64,000 nucleotides of DNA from Desulfomonile tiedjei DSM 6799 (lineage in GTDB: Bacteria > Desulfobacterota > Desulfomonilia > Desulfomonilales > Desulfomonilaceae): positions 248,001-312,000 of the forward strand of contig NC_018025.1 in the NCBI RefSeq assembly GCF_000266945.1, given 5' to 3'. This document shows, piece after piece, positions 16,569 through 26,595 of the stretch; the stretch's first letter is position 1; every line of letters starts with the position of its first letter. The notes under the pieces were generated by a model. That model saw only the letters and a list, made by a program, of their open reading frames with translations, was not told the origin of the DNA and made no database searches. The position numbers and the translations under genes were made by a program.

Positions 16569-18461
16569 ATGATAGGACGCTTTGCTCATCTCGGAGTGTA
16601 TCGTGAATTGGCACGATCGCGTGAGATGTACCGGGTTGCCGCAGGAGGAACTCTGGGTCTCGCCGGCTATCTGTGGAACGAGACGCGTGGTGCAGAAACG
16701 GACTTCGGACAAATACTCATCTTGGCTTCCCTTGCCGTAAATGGGTTTCCCATCGTATGGAACGCATTTAAGGGTTTGTTCGGCCGTAAGGTTAACGTGG
16801 ACGAACTGGTAAGTCTTGCGATTATTGCCAGCCTCATGCAGGGTGAACTCTTAACGGCCGTGGTAGTGAGTTTCGTCATGATGCTTGGCTCTCTCATCGA
16901 GCAGGTGACGACGGGCGCTGCTCATAATGCCATCCGTTCCCTCATCAACATTCATCCGGAAACGGCAACTATTCTTGCGGACGGTGGGATGCGAACCGTA
17001 TCTGTGGCAGACGTAAACGTTGGAGACATCCTTCTCGTAAAGCCGGGTGACCGAATACCTGTGGATGGAATAATCGAGAACGGCGCCACCACTGTGGACG
17101 AGTCTCCTATGACCGGGGAACCCCTTCCTCAAGAGAAAACCGTGAAGGACATGGTCTTTGCCGGTACGTTGAATCAGACAGGCGTCATTGAGATTCAGGC
17201 TAAATCGGTTGGTGAAGACAGCACCTTGGGAAAGGTTATCAAGCTTGTTTCAACAGCCGAAGACTATAAACCGCGGTCTGTAAAAGTGATCGATCGATAC
17301 GCGACGTGGTTCACACCGACAATACTGATCTGCGCTGGATTGGCCTGGTGGATAACAGGAGATTCGGCCCGAGCCATCACGGTTTTGATCGTCGGGTGCC
17401 CCTGTGCACTTATCCTTGCCACTCCCACTGCCATTGTCGCAGCAATCGGCCGCGCGGCCAAATCAGGCGTCCTGGTGAAGGGCGGACGATTTCTGGAAGA
17501 AGCGGGACGTGCAAATGTAGTTCTTTTTGACAAAACGGGAACCCTGACCAGAGGTGAACCCCGGATCAACACGATTGTCTCCGTTGAAGGCATAGACATG
17601 AAGGATGTCTTGGCTTTTGCGGCTTCTGTCGAGCAAAACTGTACGCATCCTCTTGCACGGGCAGTGCTGAAGGCAGCTCACTACGCTAAAGTGACATTCG
17701 CCAAAGCCGAAGACATGGTAGCGGATATCGGATTGGGCGTAAGGGCCTGCGTAAACGGCAGAATCATCGAAGTGGGAAGCGCGTACCTTGGAGGCGGCAG
17801 CTTGAACCTGCCTCTTCTGCTGCGCCAACATGTGGAAGATTTTAGAGAAAACGGGGTGACTCCATTAGTCGTATACGAGAATCGGCGGGCACTCGGTGTT
17901 CTGGCGGTCTCTGATCCCGTCCGACCCGCTGCCCAGAATACCGTTTGCTCTTTAAAGAGGTTGCATATTGAATGTGTGGGCATGGTTTCGGGCGATCACG
18001 AGAAATCGGCCCGTCGCGTGGCGGATGAGGTGGGTTTGACCGAGGCATGGTCAAACCAGAAGCCCCAGGATAAGCTACAAGTTATCAGGGACTTCCAGGC
18101 TTCCGGAAAGACTGTGATTTTTGTGGGTGATGGCATCAATGACGCTCCTGCCCTAGCCACTGCAAATGTGGGTGTCGCCATGGGAGCTGCCGGTACGGAC
18201 GTGGCTTTGGAAACCGCCGATGTCGCTCTCATGAATGACGATATTTCTAAGATTCCGTTCCTCATCACTCTGGGCAGAAGAACACTCTCAACGATCAAAT
18301 GGAATATAGCTTTCGGATTACTGTTCAATGCCGTGGCGGTTCTGGCGAGTGGATGGGGGCTTCTGTCCCCGATCATGGGGGCAATCGTTCACAACGTCGG
18401 TTCAGTTCTCGTTGTACTGTCCTCTGCGCGGTTAGCGTTCGGCACCGAGAGAAAAGGTTAA
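16569..18461 (+). CDS. P1B-type heavy-metal-translocating ATPase
   Basis: A 630-residue metal pump without an N-terminal metal-binding domain. The ATG at 16569 is taken because GAGG lies seven bases upstream; a TTG two codons earlier has no spacing. Visible motifs are TGE in the actuator domain (SPMTGEPLP), the membrane metal-site CPC (VGCPCALI), the phosphorylation motif DKTGT, the HP pair (CTHPLARAV) and the hinge GDGINDAPAL. The last-but-one helix reads HNVGSVLVVLSSARL, which differs from both the classical Cu (MSxSS) and Zn (DxG) patterns. The adjacent CsoR points to copper, but the helix-8 motif leaves the metal open. It is in one operon with csoR. Confidence 0.88.
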   Translation: MIGRFAHLGVYRELARSREMYRVAAGGTLGLAGYLWNETRGAETDFGQILILASLAVNGFPIVWNAFKGLFGRKVNVDELVSLAIIASLMQGELLTAVVVSFVMMLGSLIEQVTTGAAHNAIRSLINIHPETATILADGGMRTVSVADVNVGDILLVKPGDRIPVDGIIENGATTVDESPMTGEPLPQEKTVKDMVFAGTLNQTGVIEIQAKSVGEDSTLGKVIKLVSTAEDYKPRSVKVIDRYATWFTPTILICAGLAWWITGDSARAITVLIVGCPCALILATPTAIVAAIGRAAKSGVLVKGGRFLEEAGRANVVLFDKTGTLTRGEPRINTIVSVEGIDMKDVLAFAASVEQNCTHPLARAVLKAAHYAKVTFAKAEDMVADIGLGVRACVNGRIIEVGSAYLGGGSLNLPLLLRQHVEDFRENGVTPLVVYENRRALGVLAVSDPVRPAAQNTVCSLKRLHIECVGMVSGDHEKSARRVADEVGLTEAWSNQKPQDKLQVIRDFQASGKTVIFVGDGINDAPALATANVGVAMGAAGTDVALETADVALMNDDISKIPFLITLGRRTLSTIKWNIAFGLLFNAVAVLASGWGLLSPIMGAIVHNVGSVLVVLSSARLAFGTERKG

Positions 18462-18552
18462 TCGTCCAATGCGCTTTCGGTGGAGAACATTTCGCGCTCT
18501 CGTGAGTTATCGCTGAGGCCTGTTTTCTTCGATTATCCCTCAAGTGGCGAAT

Positions 18553-19551
18553 TCAAGCTGGAGTCAGGATCGCACCGGCTTTCAATTCGCTGTTCTTCAT
18601 CATAAGAAGCACTTCGTTTGCCCTTTCCAAGGAGAATTCCTGGACCACCGTGCGGATAGGGATCTCCGCTGCAATCCGAAGGAGTTCTCGTGCGTCGCTT
18701 CGAGTGGTGTTCGCCACGCTTTTGACAGTACGTTCCCAATAGATGAGGCTGTAATCCATTTCGGGAATTGGAGTCATGGTGATTCCCGCAAGAACGAGGG
18801 TGCCACCCTTTTCCAATGTTCGTAGCGCAACGGGGACAAGAGGACCCGCGGGAGCAAAAATAATCGAGGCTTGCAGCAAGGTTGGAGACAACTCATCCGG
18901 AGCTCCGACCCATACTGCTCCCAATTCTCGAGCCAGTTGCCGATGTTTTTCTCCGCGAGTGAACACGTGCACGCGACAGCCCAACTTGACGGCCACCTGA
19001 ATCACCACATGGGCGGAATTCCCGAACCCGTACAGGCCGAGATTGCCTCCGGGTTGGATCTCACTCAGTCTTAGTGCGCGATAACCGATCACTCCGCCGC
19101 ACAGCAGTGGCGCGGCATCTGCATCTGAGAATACCGACGGAATGGGAAATGCAGATCCCTCCGGCACTGTCATGTACTCTGCGTACCCGCCGTTAGCATG
19201 GTATCCGGTAAATTGTGCCGAACTACAGAGGTTTTCCCGGCCCTCGAGACAGAAGGAGCATGCTCCGCAACCGGAGAAAAACCACGTTACGCCGACGCGG
19301 TCTCCGATCTGGTGTATTTCGGATTCCGGCCCGGTTTTGTCGACTGTGCCCACGATTTGATGTCCCGGGATCACAGGGAGTTTCCGGATTTCCAGGTCAC
19401 CTTCTACTGTATGAAGATCCGTGTGACAGACACCGCACGCAGAGACTTTGATGCGTATCTCTCCCTGACCTGGTTCAGGAATTGGTATTTCAGACAATCT
19501 GAGAGGCGAGGCTTCTATGGGCCCCGTTTTTTCCAGAATCATTGCCTTCAT
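18553..19551 (-). CDS. Zinc-dependent alcohol dehydrogenase (MDR family)
   Basis: A 332-residue medium-chain dehydrogenase. The start at 19551 follows CAGGAGTTTTC. The catalytic-zinc ligands are in CGVCHTDLH and PGHQIVG; the structural-zinc lobe keeps four Cys (SGCGACSFCLEGRENLC). The cofactor-binding fold starts at GNLGLYGFGNSAHV, with a degenerate glycine motif. It is downstream of an acyl-CoA synthetase gene on the same strand, 25 bases apart, so the pair may oxidise an alcohol or aldehyde and activate the acid, or run in reverse. The substrate is unknown. The nearest relatives by motif are class of AdhA/AdhP-like propanol-preferring enzymes. Confidence 0.87.
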   Translation of the reverse strand: MKAMILEKTGPIEASPLRLSEIPIPEPGQGEIRIKVSACGVCHTDLHTVEGDLEIRKLPVIPGHQIVGTVDKTGPESEIHQIGDRVGVTWFFSGCGACSFCLEGRENLCSSAQFTGYHANGGYAEYMTVPEGSAFPIPSVFSDADAAPLLCGGVIGYRALRLSEIQPGGNLGLYGFGNSAHVVIQVAVKLGCRVHVFTRGEKHRQLARELGAVWVGAPDELSPTLLQASIIFAPAGPLVPVALRTLEKGGTLVLAGITMTPIPEMDYSLIYWERTVKSVANTTRSDARELLRIAAEIPIRTVVQEFSLERANEVLLMMKNSELKAGAILTPA

Positions 19552-19576
19552 GAAAACTCCTGGCTCCATACCACAG

Positions 19577-21217
19577 TTACTGCTGTTTGGATTTCCGTTC
19601 GATCTCCCGTCTCTTTAGCTCTTTTCGTATAATCTTGCCGGTTGCTGTCATGGGGAGTTCGTCTACGAATTCGATCTCTCTGGGGAACTCATGGGCAGCC
19701 AGCCGGGTTTTGACGAAGTTCTTGATATCGTTTTCCAAAGCAATATCCGGAGACGTCCCCTGCTTCAGAACAATGAAAGCCTTCACGATTTCGGTACGGA
19801 CCGCATCCGGGCTCCCTACCACCGCTGCCATTCCTACTGATGGATGTTTTAGGAGACAATCCTCTATTTCCGCGGGTCCTATTCTGTACCCTGCGCTCGT
19901 GATGATGTCGTCCTTACGACCCACAAACCAGAAGTAGCCTCGCTCGTCTTTTCGAGCCAGATCGCCGGTAAGGCACCAATCACCTGCGTATTTGTCTTTG
20001 GTTGCAGCGGGATTATTCCAGTATTCCAAAAACATGACCGGGTCGGGTCTTTGCACCGCAATCTCACCCGATGTTCCCGCCGGAACCGGAGTCCCGGATT
20101 CGTCAACTACTTCAACGCGGTGACCCGGGATAGGACGGCCCATTGAACCCGGGACAATCTCCATTATTTCGCTGCAATTCCCGAGAGTGAGATTCACTTC
20201 CGTCTGACCGTAGAACTCATTGATCGTGAGGCCCATCACCTCTTTGCCCCAATCCAGCAATTCGGCACCGAGGGTCTCGCCTCCACTGCCGATTGAACGC
20301 ATACGAAACTGTTTGCCACCCCAGGGATCTTTCACCTGTCGCATGAGCTTGAGTGCTGTAGGTGGCATGAATGCATTCCGAATACCGTGTTTGGCGATAA
20401 AATGGAATGCATGCTCGGGGTCGAATTTTCTTGCCCGATGCGCCACCACGGGAATTCCATGATGCCAACTGGGAAAGAGCACGTCTATGAGTCCGCCGAT
20501 CCATGCCCAATCCGCAGGTGTCCAGAACAGGTCGCGTTCCTGGGGAAAGAAATTATGAGGAAACTCCACTCCCGGAAGATGTCCCAGAACGACCCTGTGT
20601 GCATGAAGAGCTCCTTTGGGAGGGCCGGTAGTACCGGAAGTGTATATGATAAGAGCAGGATCATTAGGCCCGGTCGGTTTGGCTTCGAACCGATCCGAAC
20701 CTTGTTCCAGCAGATCCCAGAAATCGTGTGCGACTCCTCCCGTATCACCGGAAGTCACGACAATGAGCTTCAGATTCGGGAGCTTGTCCCGGATATCCAG
20801 GATTTTTGACAAATTGACTTCATCCGTGATCAAAGCTGAAGCAGCGCTGTTGGACAATCGATATTCGAGAGCGTCGGTTCCGAATAACGTGAACAGAGGA
20901 ATGGCTATTCCTCCTAACTTGTAGACTGCAAGGTGACTCACGGCAGTCTCGGGGCACTGTCCCAGGAGTATACCTACACGATCTCCCCGTGAAATTCCTT
21001 TTGCTTTCAGAGCATTTGCCAGCTTGTCGGAGAATCCCTTCAGTTCGCGAAATGTGAACGCCCTTACCGATCCGGCTGTGTCTTCGTAAATGAGTGCCGT
21101 TCGATCCGGCCGATCGGCCCATTTGTCACAAATATCCACTGCAATATTGTAACGATCGGGAATACGCCATTGGAAGGATTCGTACGTTCTTTCGTAGTTC
21201 TCGGCACGGTTCAGCAT
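19577..21217 (-). CDS. Acyl-CoA synthetase (AMP-forming, medium-chain/ACSM-like)
   Basis: An adenylate-forming ligase of 546 residues that activates a carboxylic acid to its CoA thioester. The ATG at 21217 is preferred because AAAGGATG precedes it by suitable spacing; an in-frame GTG at 21253 lacks one. Motifs: P-loop IIYTSGTTGPPKG, A5 NEFYGQTE, A7/A8 WCLTGDLARKDERGYFWFVGR and A10 with catalytic Lys MTATGKIIRKEL. The tryptophan-rich segment DLFWTPADWAWIGG matches the acetate/medium-chain acyl-CoA synthetase branch. The substrate could be a medium-chain or aromatic acid. It heads a two-gene operon with the alcohol dehydrogenase. Confidence 0.9.
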   Translation of the reverse strand: MLNRAENYERTYESFQWRIPDRYNIAVDICDKWADRPDRTALIYEDTAGSVRAFTFRELKGFSDKLANALKAKGISRGDRVGILLGQCPETAVSHLAVYKLGGIAIPLFTLFGTDALEYRLSNSAASALITDEVNLSKILDIRDKLPNLKLIVVTSGDTGGVAHDFWDLLEQGSDRFEAKPTGPNDPALIIYTSGTTGPPKGALHAHRVVLGHLPGVEFPHNFFPQERDLFWTPADWAWIGGLIDVLFPSWHHGIPVVAHRARKFDPEHAFHFIAKHGIRNAFMPPTALKLMRQVKDPWGGKQFRMRSIGSGGETLGAELLDWGKEVMGLTINEFYGQTEVNLTLGNCSEIMEIVPGSMGRPIPGHRVEVVDESGTPVPAGTSGEIAVQRPDPVMFLEYWNNPAATKDKYAGDWCLTGDLARKDERGYFWFVGRKDDIITSAGYRIGPAEIEDCLLKHPSVGMAAVVGSPDAVRTEIVKAFIVLKQGTSPDIALENDIKNFVKTRLAAHEFPREIEFVDELPMTATGKIIRKELKRREIERKSKQQ

Positions 21218-21559
21218 ATGGACATCCTTTGCAACAGAATCTTCGACCTGCACGAGTGCAGGTTCGGAGAAAAGAACAAATTTAGCGATTCAGGGGACAA
21301 CGTATTGAGTGAGTAATGTCTATGCGACGACGTGAAAACGAGCATCCACTCGAGATATCTGGCAATCTCAAGCTCCAGACCGATATTCTTCCTTTCCCGA
21401 TTGCGAGTCAAGCCAAATGCACATGAATCCGTATGCACTCAGTTATTCGCGGGAAAAATCCCCCCTCCCCCCCTTTACAGAAGAGGGGTGAAGAAGCGCC
21501 CGCAATTCCCCCTTAATAAAGGGGAGTTAGGGGCATAAGCCATCAAAGAAACAGATAAC

Positions 21560-21648
21560 TGTCATTGCGAGGAGCGCACCGGCGTGGCAATCGCCTGGGG
21601 TTCAGCGCTTAATTTCAGGCGATTGCTTCGCTTCGCTCGCAATGACAG
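21560..21648. repeat. REP-like inverted repeat, copy 3
   Basis: Starts TGTCATTGCGAGGAGCG and ends TCGCTCGCAATGACA, with inner arms GGCAATCGCCTG and CAGGCGATTGCTTCG. Same orientation as the copy at 7359; the inner arms share their sequence with copy 2 at 12547. Confidence 0.85.
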
Positions 21649-21717
21649 TCATTCAGCGACTCTCAAAAAGACGCGGTTCGCTTTGATCATCACATCTTAC
21701 GCCGTATTCTTATTTTA

Positions 21718-21796
21718 ACGTCCATGGGGGTTGGGGGGATTTTTCGACTAACATCTGCACTGAGTTTCGGTCATTTATTTTGGCAATGACTATAAT
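21718..21796. repeat. Repeat R3, copy 2 (uninterrupted)
   Basis: In reverse complement this reads TAGTCATTGCC...CCGAAACTCAGTGCAGATGT-TA-GTCGAAAAATCCCCCC, matching 6972-7019 joined to 7203-7240. Because no MITE-A lies at the central TA, it is the empty-site counterpart of the insertion at 7020-7202. Confidence 0.75.
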
Positions 21797-22111
21797 CTGC
21801 GTCGAAGATGAGCCCCATGCCCTGGCCCATCCATGTGTTCAAAGTTGTGTCATGCTTGAAGTCGCGATCTTTCGCGACCGATGCGGTTCGCTTCGCTCAC
21901 CGGCATCCTACGCACGAATCTCATTCTAGCACCTATGAGAATTGCCACGGATCTTTTTCTTTGATTGTGAACTCGTACGACCGGAGCGGCCACAGGAAGC
22001 GATTTGTGCGATTCTAAGGGTCTCTGGGGGGAGGGTTCGGCGAAAAACTTGCACTCGGAAGTCTTTCGCCGATGTGTCTTTTCTGGTTACCCGATCCCGT
22101 ACCGGGAGAGT

Positions 22112-24520
22112 CTATTGCTTCAACTGAACGCTTTCTTCCACAGCAGCAGTCGGATTTTGGGTGAATACCGCCTGATCCAAATCAGCAAAAACAATCTGCA
22201 GAACCTCATCCATGTGGTCTACAGGTATGATTTTGAGGCCTTTCCGTATACCGTGTGCCACTTCTTTGAGGTCCTTTTCATTCTCCCGGGGAATTATTAC
22301 ACGCTCGATAAGGCCTCTTTTGGCTGCCAGGAGCTTTTCTTTCAATCCTCCGATAGGGAGCACCTGACCGCGAAGAGTGATCTCACCGGTCATCGCGAGA
22401 TCGTTAGGAAACGGTTTCTTGGTGAGTGCGGAAATAATCGCCGAGGTCATGGTTATTCCTGCAGAAGGGCCGTCTTTCGGGGTGGCTCCTTCAGGAACGT
22501 GGATGTGGATATCGACTTTGTTGTAGAAGTCAGTCTTCAGGCCCAGTCCCCAGGCTCTCGATCGCACGTAGCTCATCGCAGCTTGTGCGGATTCCTGCAT
22601 GACTTCGCCGAGTTTTCCAGTCACGGTGAGCTTCCCCGATCCGGGCATTGTGGCCACTTCAACAATCAGCAGTTCACCGCCAACTTCGGTCCAGGCCAAT
22701 CCTGTTGCAATGCCGACCTTTTCGCTTTCTTCCCTTTTGCCGTATCGGAACTTGGGAACGCCGAGAAATCGGCCAACCTGGCGGGCCTCTATCTCAATGC
22801 GTCCGTTGAGTGTGCCGCCCACGACGTCTTTTGCCACTTTTCTGCAGATTTTCGAGAACTGGCGTTCCAGGTTTCGGACTCCGGCTTCTCTCGTATACCG
22901 ACGAATCACTCTCAGGATCGCTTTCCTCGAAAACGCAATGTAATCGTCCGAAAGTCCGTTTGCCTCCATCTGTTTGGGAACAAGGAATCTTTCGGCTATT
23001 TTGAGCTTTTCCAGCTCGGTGTAACCGGGGAGGCGGATAATCTCCATTCTATCCTGAAGGGGAGCAGGGATGCCGTGCAGTGTGTTCGCCGTTGTAATGA
23101 ACATTACCTGTGAAAGATCGTAATCTACATCAAGATAATGATCGTTGAACGTATGATTCTGTTCCGGGTCCAGGACTTCCAATAATGCAGCAGAGGGATC
23201 TCCTCGGAAATCCATGCTCATCTTGTCCACTTCATCCAAGAGCATCACCGGATTAACCGTTTGGACCTTCTTCATACTTTGTATGATTTTTCCGGGTAAT
23301 GCGCCAATGTAAGTTCGCCTGTGGCCGCGTATCTCGGCTTCGTCGCGTACGCCTCCCAAAGAAATGCGTACGAATTCCCTCCCCGTTGCCCGTGCGACGG
23401 ATCGAGCAAGGGATGTCTTGCCCACACCGGGAGGTCCAACAAGGCAGAGGATCGGTCCTCTCGACCTCGTCACGAGTTTCTGTACTGCGAGATATTCGAT
23501 GATTCGCTGCTTGACTTCTTTGAGCCCGTAATGATCCTCATCCAGAATCTGCTGAGCCTGGTCGATATTGAGATCCGATTCGGATTTGGTCGTCCACGGG
23601 AGAACAAGAAACCAGTCGATATAGTTTCTCACAACCGTCGCTTCAGCAGACATGGGCGACATCAGTTTGAGCTTGCGAATCTCTTTTCGGACCTTGGTCT
23701 CCGCTTCAGGCGGCAGATTCTTCTTGGCCAATTGCTCTTCGAGATCGGCGATTTCATTCTTAAAGTCGTCCTTTTCGCCCATCTCTTTCTGAATAGCCCG
23801 CATTTGCTCGCTAAGGTAATATTCTTTCTGGCTCTTCTCCATCTGCTTCTTGACGCGATCTCGGATCTTCTTCTCGATTTCCGCGATTTCGATCTCACTC
23901 TGCATCAGCTCCAGCACTCGTTCAATACGCGCGGTCAACGATGAGAGTTCCAGTAATCGCTGCTTGTCCTCAATCTTGAGGTTTAATTGTCCGGCTATGG
24001 TATCGGCAAGGCGAGCCGGGTCCGTCATACCTCGAACGGATGACACAAATTCCTGGGGTATTTTCTTGTTATGGGTGAGATAGCTCTCGAACACTCCTTT
24101 TAATCCTCGAACCAGCGCCTGAAGCTCGATTTCTTTTTCAGGCATCTGATCCACGAGAATCTCGACTTCAACTTTAAAGAACAGGTCGTGATCTATAAAT
24201 TTTCTGATTGCTCCTCTTCGCCGGCCTTCTACAAACACTTTAATGGTGTTGTCCGGGAGCTTGAGCATTTGAATAATTTGGCCGACGGTTCCAATAGTGA
24301 AGATATCCTCTTCCTGAGGATTGGTCTGCTGAGCATTCATTTGGGAAGCCAGGAAAATCAGCTTGTCTGATTTCATGGCGGATTCCAGAGCTTTTATCGA
24401 TCGATCTCTTCCCACGAACAAGGGAACCACCATATGGGGGAACACGACTATATCCCTTAACGGGAGAAGAGGCAGGAAAACAGGACTGGAAGGATTATCC
24501 TCCTTTTTTGCAAAGAGCAT
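22112..24520 (-). CDS. lon: ATP-dependent Lon protease
   Basis: An 802-residue LonA-type protease that degrades misfolded and regulatory proteins in the cytoplasm. The N-terminal substrate-binding domain starts [20 protein letters not shown]; a coiled coil follows ([21 protein letters not shown]). The AAA+ domain has Walker [10 protein letters not shown] and Walker [10 protein letters not shown]; the protease domain has the catalytic Ser in [11 protein letters not shown] and the Lys in [12 protein letters not shown]. Length is normal. The start follows GAGGAACTCCC. It is the last gene of the tig-clpP-clpX-lon cluster, 130 bases behind clpX. Confidence 0.97.
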   Translation of the reverse strand: MLFAKKEDNPSSPVFLPLLPLRDIVVFPHMVVPLFVGRDRSIKALESAMKSDKLIFLASQMNAQQTNPQEEDIFTIGTVGQIIQMLKLPDNTIKVFVEGRRRGAIRKFIDHDLFFKVEVEILVDQMPEKEIELQALVRGLKGVFESYLTHNKKIPQEFVSSVRGMTDPARLADTIAGQLNLKIEDKQRLLELSSLTARIERVLELMQSEIEIAEIEKKIRDRVKKQMEKSQKEYYLSEQMRAIQKEMGEKDDFKNEIADLEEQLAKKNLPPEAETKVRKEIRKLKLMSPMSAEATVVRNYIDWFLVLPWTTKSESDLNIDQAQQILDEDHYGLKEVKQRIIEYLAVQKLVTRSRGPILCLVGPPGVGKTSLARSVARATGREFVRISLGGVRDEAEIRGHRRTYIGALPGKIIQSMKKVQTVNPVMLLDEVDKMSMDFRGDPSAALLEVLDPEQNHTFNDHYLDVDYDLSQVMFITTANTLHGIPAPLQDRMEIIRLPGYTELEKLKIAERFLVPKQMEANGLSDDYIAFSRKAILRVIRRYTREAGVRNLERQFSKICRKVAKDVVGGTLNGRIEIEARQVGRFLGVPKFRYGKREESEKVGIATGLAWTEVGGELLIVEVATMPGSGKLTVTGKLGEVMQESAQAAMSYVRSRAWGLGLKTDFYNKVDIHIHVPEGATPKDGPSAGITMTSAIISALTKKPFPNDLAMTGEITLRGQVLPIGGLKEKLLAAKRGLIERVIIPRENEKDLKEVAHGIRKGLKIIPVDHMDEVLQIVFADLDQAVFTQNPTAAVEESVQLKQ

Positions 24521-24650
24521 GGGAGTTCCTCGTATAATGGGTCTGGGGAGACGAGTCCCGTCCCCAAAATAGACGGACCTCGCCTCATGTGGTTTAGATT
24601 AGGTGGAATTGCCCGGGCATTCCGGACGCGAAGAAGAGAACAATTCAGGA

Positions 24651-25904
24651 TCAGGAAGCGGACCCAGCTTCTTTCTCGAATACCAGAATGCACTGTTCGT
24701 GATTATAAATAACTTCTTCGTTGACGATCACTTCCTGGAGGTTTTTATATTCTGGGAGTTCATACATAATATCAAGCATCGATTCTTCGAGAATCGAACG
24801 CAATCCTCGCGCTCCGGTCTTTCTCTGGAGTGCTTCACTTGCAACAGCTCTCAGTGCTTCATCCGTGAATCTCAGCTTCACGTGCTCGAATCCGAAAAGT
24901 TTCTTGTACTGTTTGACGAGAGCATTCTTGGGTTCGAGTAAGATCCGAATGAGCGCTTCCTCATCCAATTCATGAAGCGTCGCCACCACGGGCAATCTGC
25001 CGACGAATTCGGGAATCAATCCGTAATGGATCAGGTCCTCGGGCTGAGCCATTTCAAGAATATTCGACGATACGTCAGTGGTTGGACCTCCGATCTGAGC
25101 GTTAAATCCCATGGACTTCATGTTGATTCGATGATGAATCACTTTGTCGAGTCCCACGAAAGCTCCACCACAGATGAACAGGATGTTCGTAGTGTCCACC
25201 TGAAGGAATTCCTGTTGCGGATGTTTACGCCCACCTTTTGGCGGGACGTTCGCCATCGTGCCTTCAACGATTTTGAGCAAGGCCTGTTGCACGCCTTCCC
25301 CGGAAACATCGCGTGTTATGGACGGGTTTTCAGTTTTTCGGGAAATCTTGTCAATCTCATCAATGTACACAATACCGCGGCATGCTCGGGAGATGTCATA
25401 ATCCGCGTTTTGCAGCAGTGTCAGGATAATGTTTTCAACATCCTCGCCGACGTATCCGGCCTCTGTCAGAGTGGTGGCGTCTGCAATTGCGAACGGTACG
25501 TTAAGAATGCGTGCCAGCGTCTGAGCCAGCAGAGTTTTTCCGGACCCGGTAGGTCCGACCAAGAGAATATTGCTTTTCTGCAGTTCGACACCATCAAGAT
25601 CCGGCTTGGATTCGATTCTCTTGTAATGATTGTGGACCGCCACGGATAAAATCTTTTTTGCCAATTCTTGCCCGATCACGTACTCGTCAAGTGCCCGTTT
25701 GATCTCCGATGGAGTGGGTACTTTCGAGCGTGCACGGCCAAGTTCTTCTTTTTCGTATTCTTCGGCAATAATTTCATTACACAACTCAATACACTCATCA
25801 CAAATGTACACTGTCGGCCCGGCAATGAGTTTGCGAACCTCATCCTGGCTCTTGCCGCAGAATGAACAATAAAGAGAAGAAAAATTACCTTTTCTGCCCG
25901 CCAT
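24651..25904 (-). CDS. clpX: ClpX, ATP-dependent unfoldase of ClpXP
   Basis: A 417-residue AAA+ unfoldase that feeds substrates to ClpP. The N-terminal zinc-binding domain shows CSFCGKS and CDECIELC. Walker A is GPTGSGKTL, Walker [11 protein letters not shown], and the IGF-type ClpP loop region is at NAQIGGPT, where the canonical tripeptide is not obvious. [14 protein letters not shown]-like C-terminal segments match the family. The start follows CCAAGGAGGAATTC, a very strong site. It is 94 bases downstream of clpP, so expression may be part of the same transcript. Confidence 0.97.
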   Translation of the reverse strand: MAGRKGNFSSLYCSFCGKSQDEVRKLIAGPTVYICDECIELCNEIIAEEYEKEELGRARSKVPTPSEIKRALDEYVIGQELAKKILSVAVHNHYKRIESKPDLDGVELQKSNILLVGPTGSGKTLLAQTLARILNVPFAIADATTLTEAGYVGEDVENIILTLLQNADYDISRACRGIVYIDEIDKISRKTENPSITRDVSGEGVQQALLKIVEGTMANVPPKGGRKHPQQEFLQVDTTNILFICGGAFVGLDKVIHHRINMKSMGFNAQIGGPTTDVSSNILEMAQPEDLIHYGLIPEFVGRLPVVATLHELDEEALIRILLEPKNALVKQYKKLFGFEHVKLRFTDEALRAVASEALQRKTGARGLRSILEESMLDIMYELPEYKNLQEVIVNEEVIYNHEQCILVFEKEAGSAS

Positions 25905-25998
25905 GAATTCCTCCTTGGACCTCGGTCTTCGCAGGCAACCGCTGAATTTTCTTCATCCCCGAATGCAACAGTAAAACGCTGCCTCAGTTGGATGCTAA

Positions 25999-26592
25999 CT
26001 AGACTCCCGACAACTCTCGTTGAGTTATTACATGATCTACAATTCCGTATGTCGCTGCCTCTTGTCCGCTCATGAAATAGTCTCTCTCCGTATCCGCTTC
26101 GATTCTCTCCCTAGGTTGTCCGGTGTGTTTAACCAGGATATCGTTGAGTTCGCTCCGCATCCGAAGAATCTCTCTGGCATGTATCTCGATATCCGTTGCC
26201 TGTCCCTGAAATCCGCCCATGGGCTGATGGATCAATATCCGTGCATGAGGCAGCGCATAACGCTTGCCATGGGTTCCAGCCGCAAGCAATAAGGCTCCCA
26301 TGCTGGCCGCTTGACCGATGCAGATCGTCTGGATGTCAGGTTTAATGTACTGCATGGTATCGTATATGGCCAGTCCTGATGTCACGATTCCGCCCGGCGA
26401 GTTGATGTAAAAGTTGATGTCTTTGTCGGGCTCCTCGCTTTCCAGGAAGAGAAGCTGGGCTATAATCAAGTTGGCAACATAATCGTCTACTCCCGTCCCC
26501 AGAAATACTATCCTCTCTTTCAGCAGCCTGGAATAGATATCATACGACCTTTCACCACGACTCGTTTGTTCAACTACAATAGGTACTAACAT
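25999..26592 (-). CDS. clpP: ClpP, proteolytic subunit of ClpXP
   Basis: A 197-residue serine peptidase that forms the tetradecameric barrel. The catalytic Ser is in [14 protein letters not shown] and the His in [14 protein letters not shown]; the Asp lies in the segment [17 protein letters not shown]. The N-terminal [24 protein letters not shown] is the usual beginning, so the start is secure. It begins only three bases after the trigger factor stop codon, indicating tight coupling. Confidence 0.97.
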   Translation of the reverse strand: MLVPIVVEQTSRGERSYDIYSRLLKERIVFLGTGVDDYVANLIIAQLLFLESEEPDKDINFYINSPGGIVTSGLAIYDTMQYIKPDIQTICIGQAASMGALLLAAGTHGKRYALPHARILIHQPMGGFQGQATDIEIHAREILRMRSELNDILVKHTGQPRERIEADTERDYFMSGQEAATYGIVDHVITQRELSGV

Positions 26593-26595
26593 GAG

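Larger units (their letters stand above)
21218..22111. other. Repeat-rich intergenic region, no gene
   Basis: Contains C-tract/G-tract hairpin material (TTCCCCCTTAATAAAGGGG near 21507-21525), a REP-like repeat (21560-21648), the uninterrupted copy of repeat R3 (21718-21796) and about 300 bases of unassigned sequence downstream of lon. A phrase GCGGTTCGCTT recurs (21664, 21885) and also appears, less exactly, near 12510. I see no terminator with a clear T tract for lon. Confidence 0.5.

Noticed and set aside
22004-23113. 369-codon open frame opposite lon
   Set aside because: It lies entirely antisense to a conserved gene; the length follows from lon codon usage, and there is no ribosome site or motif.
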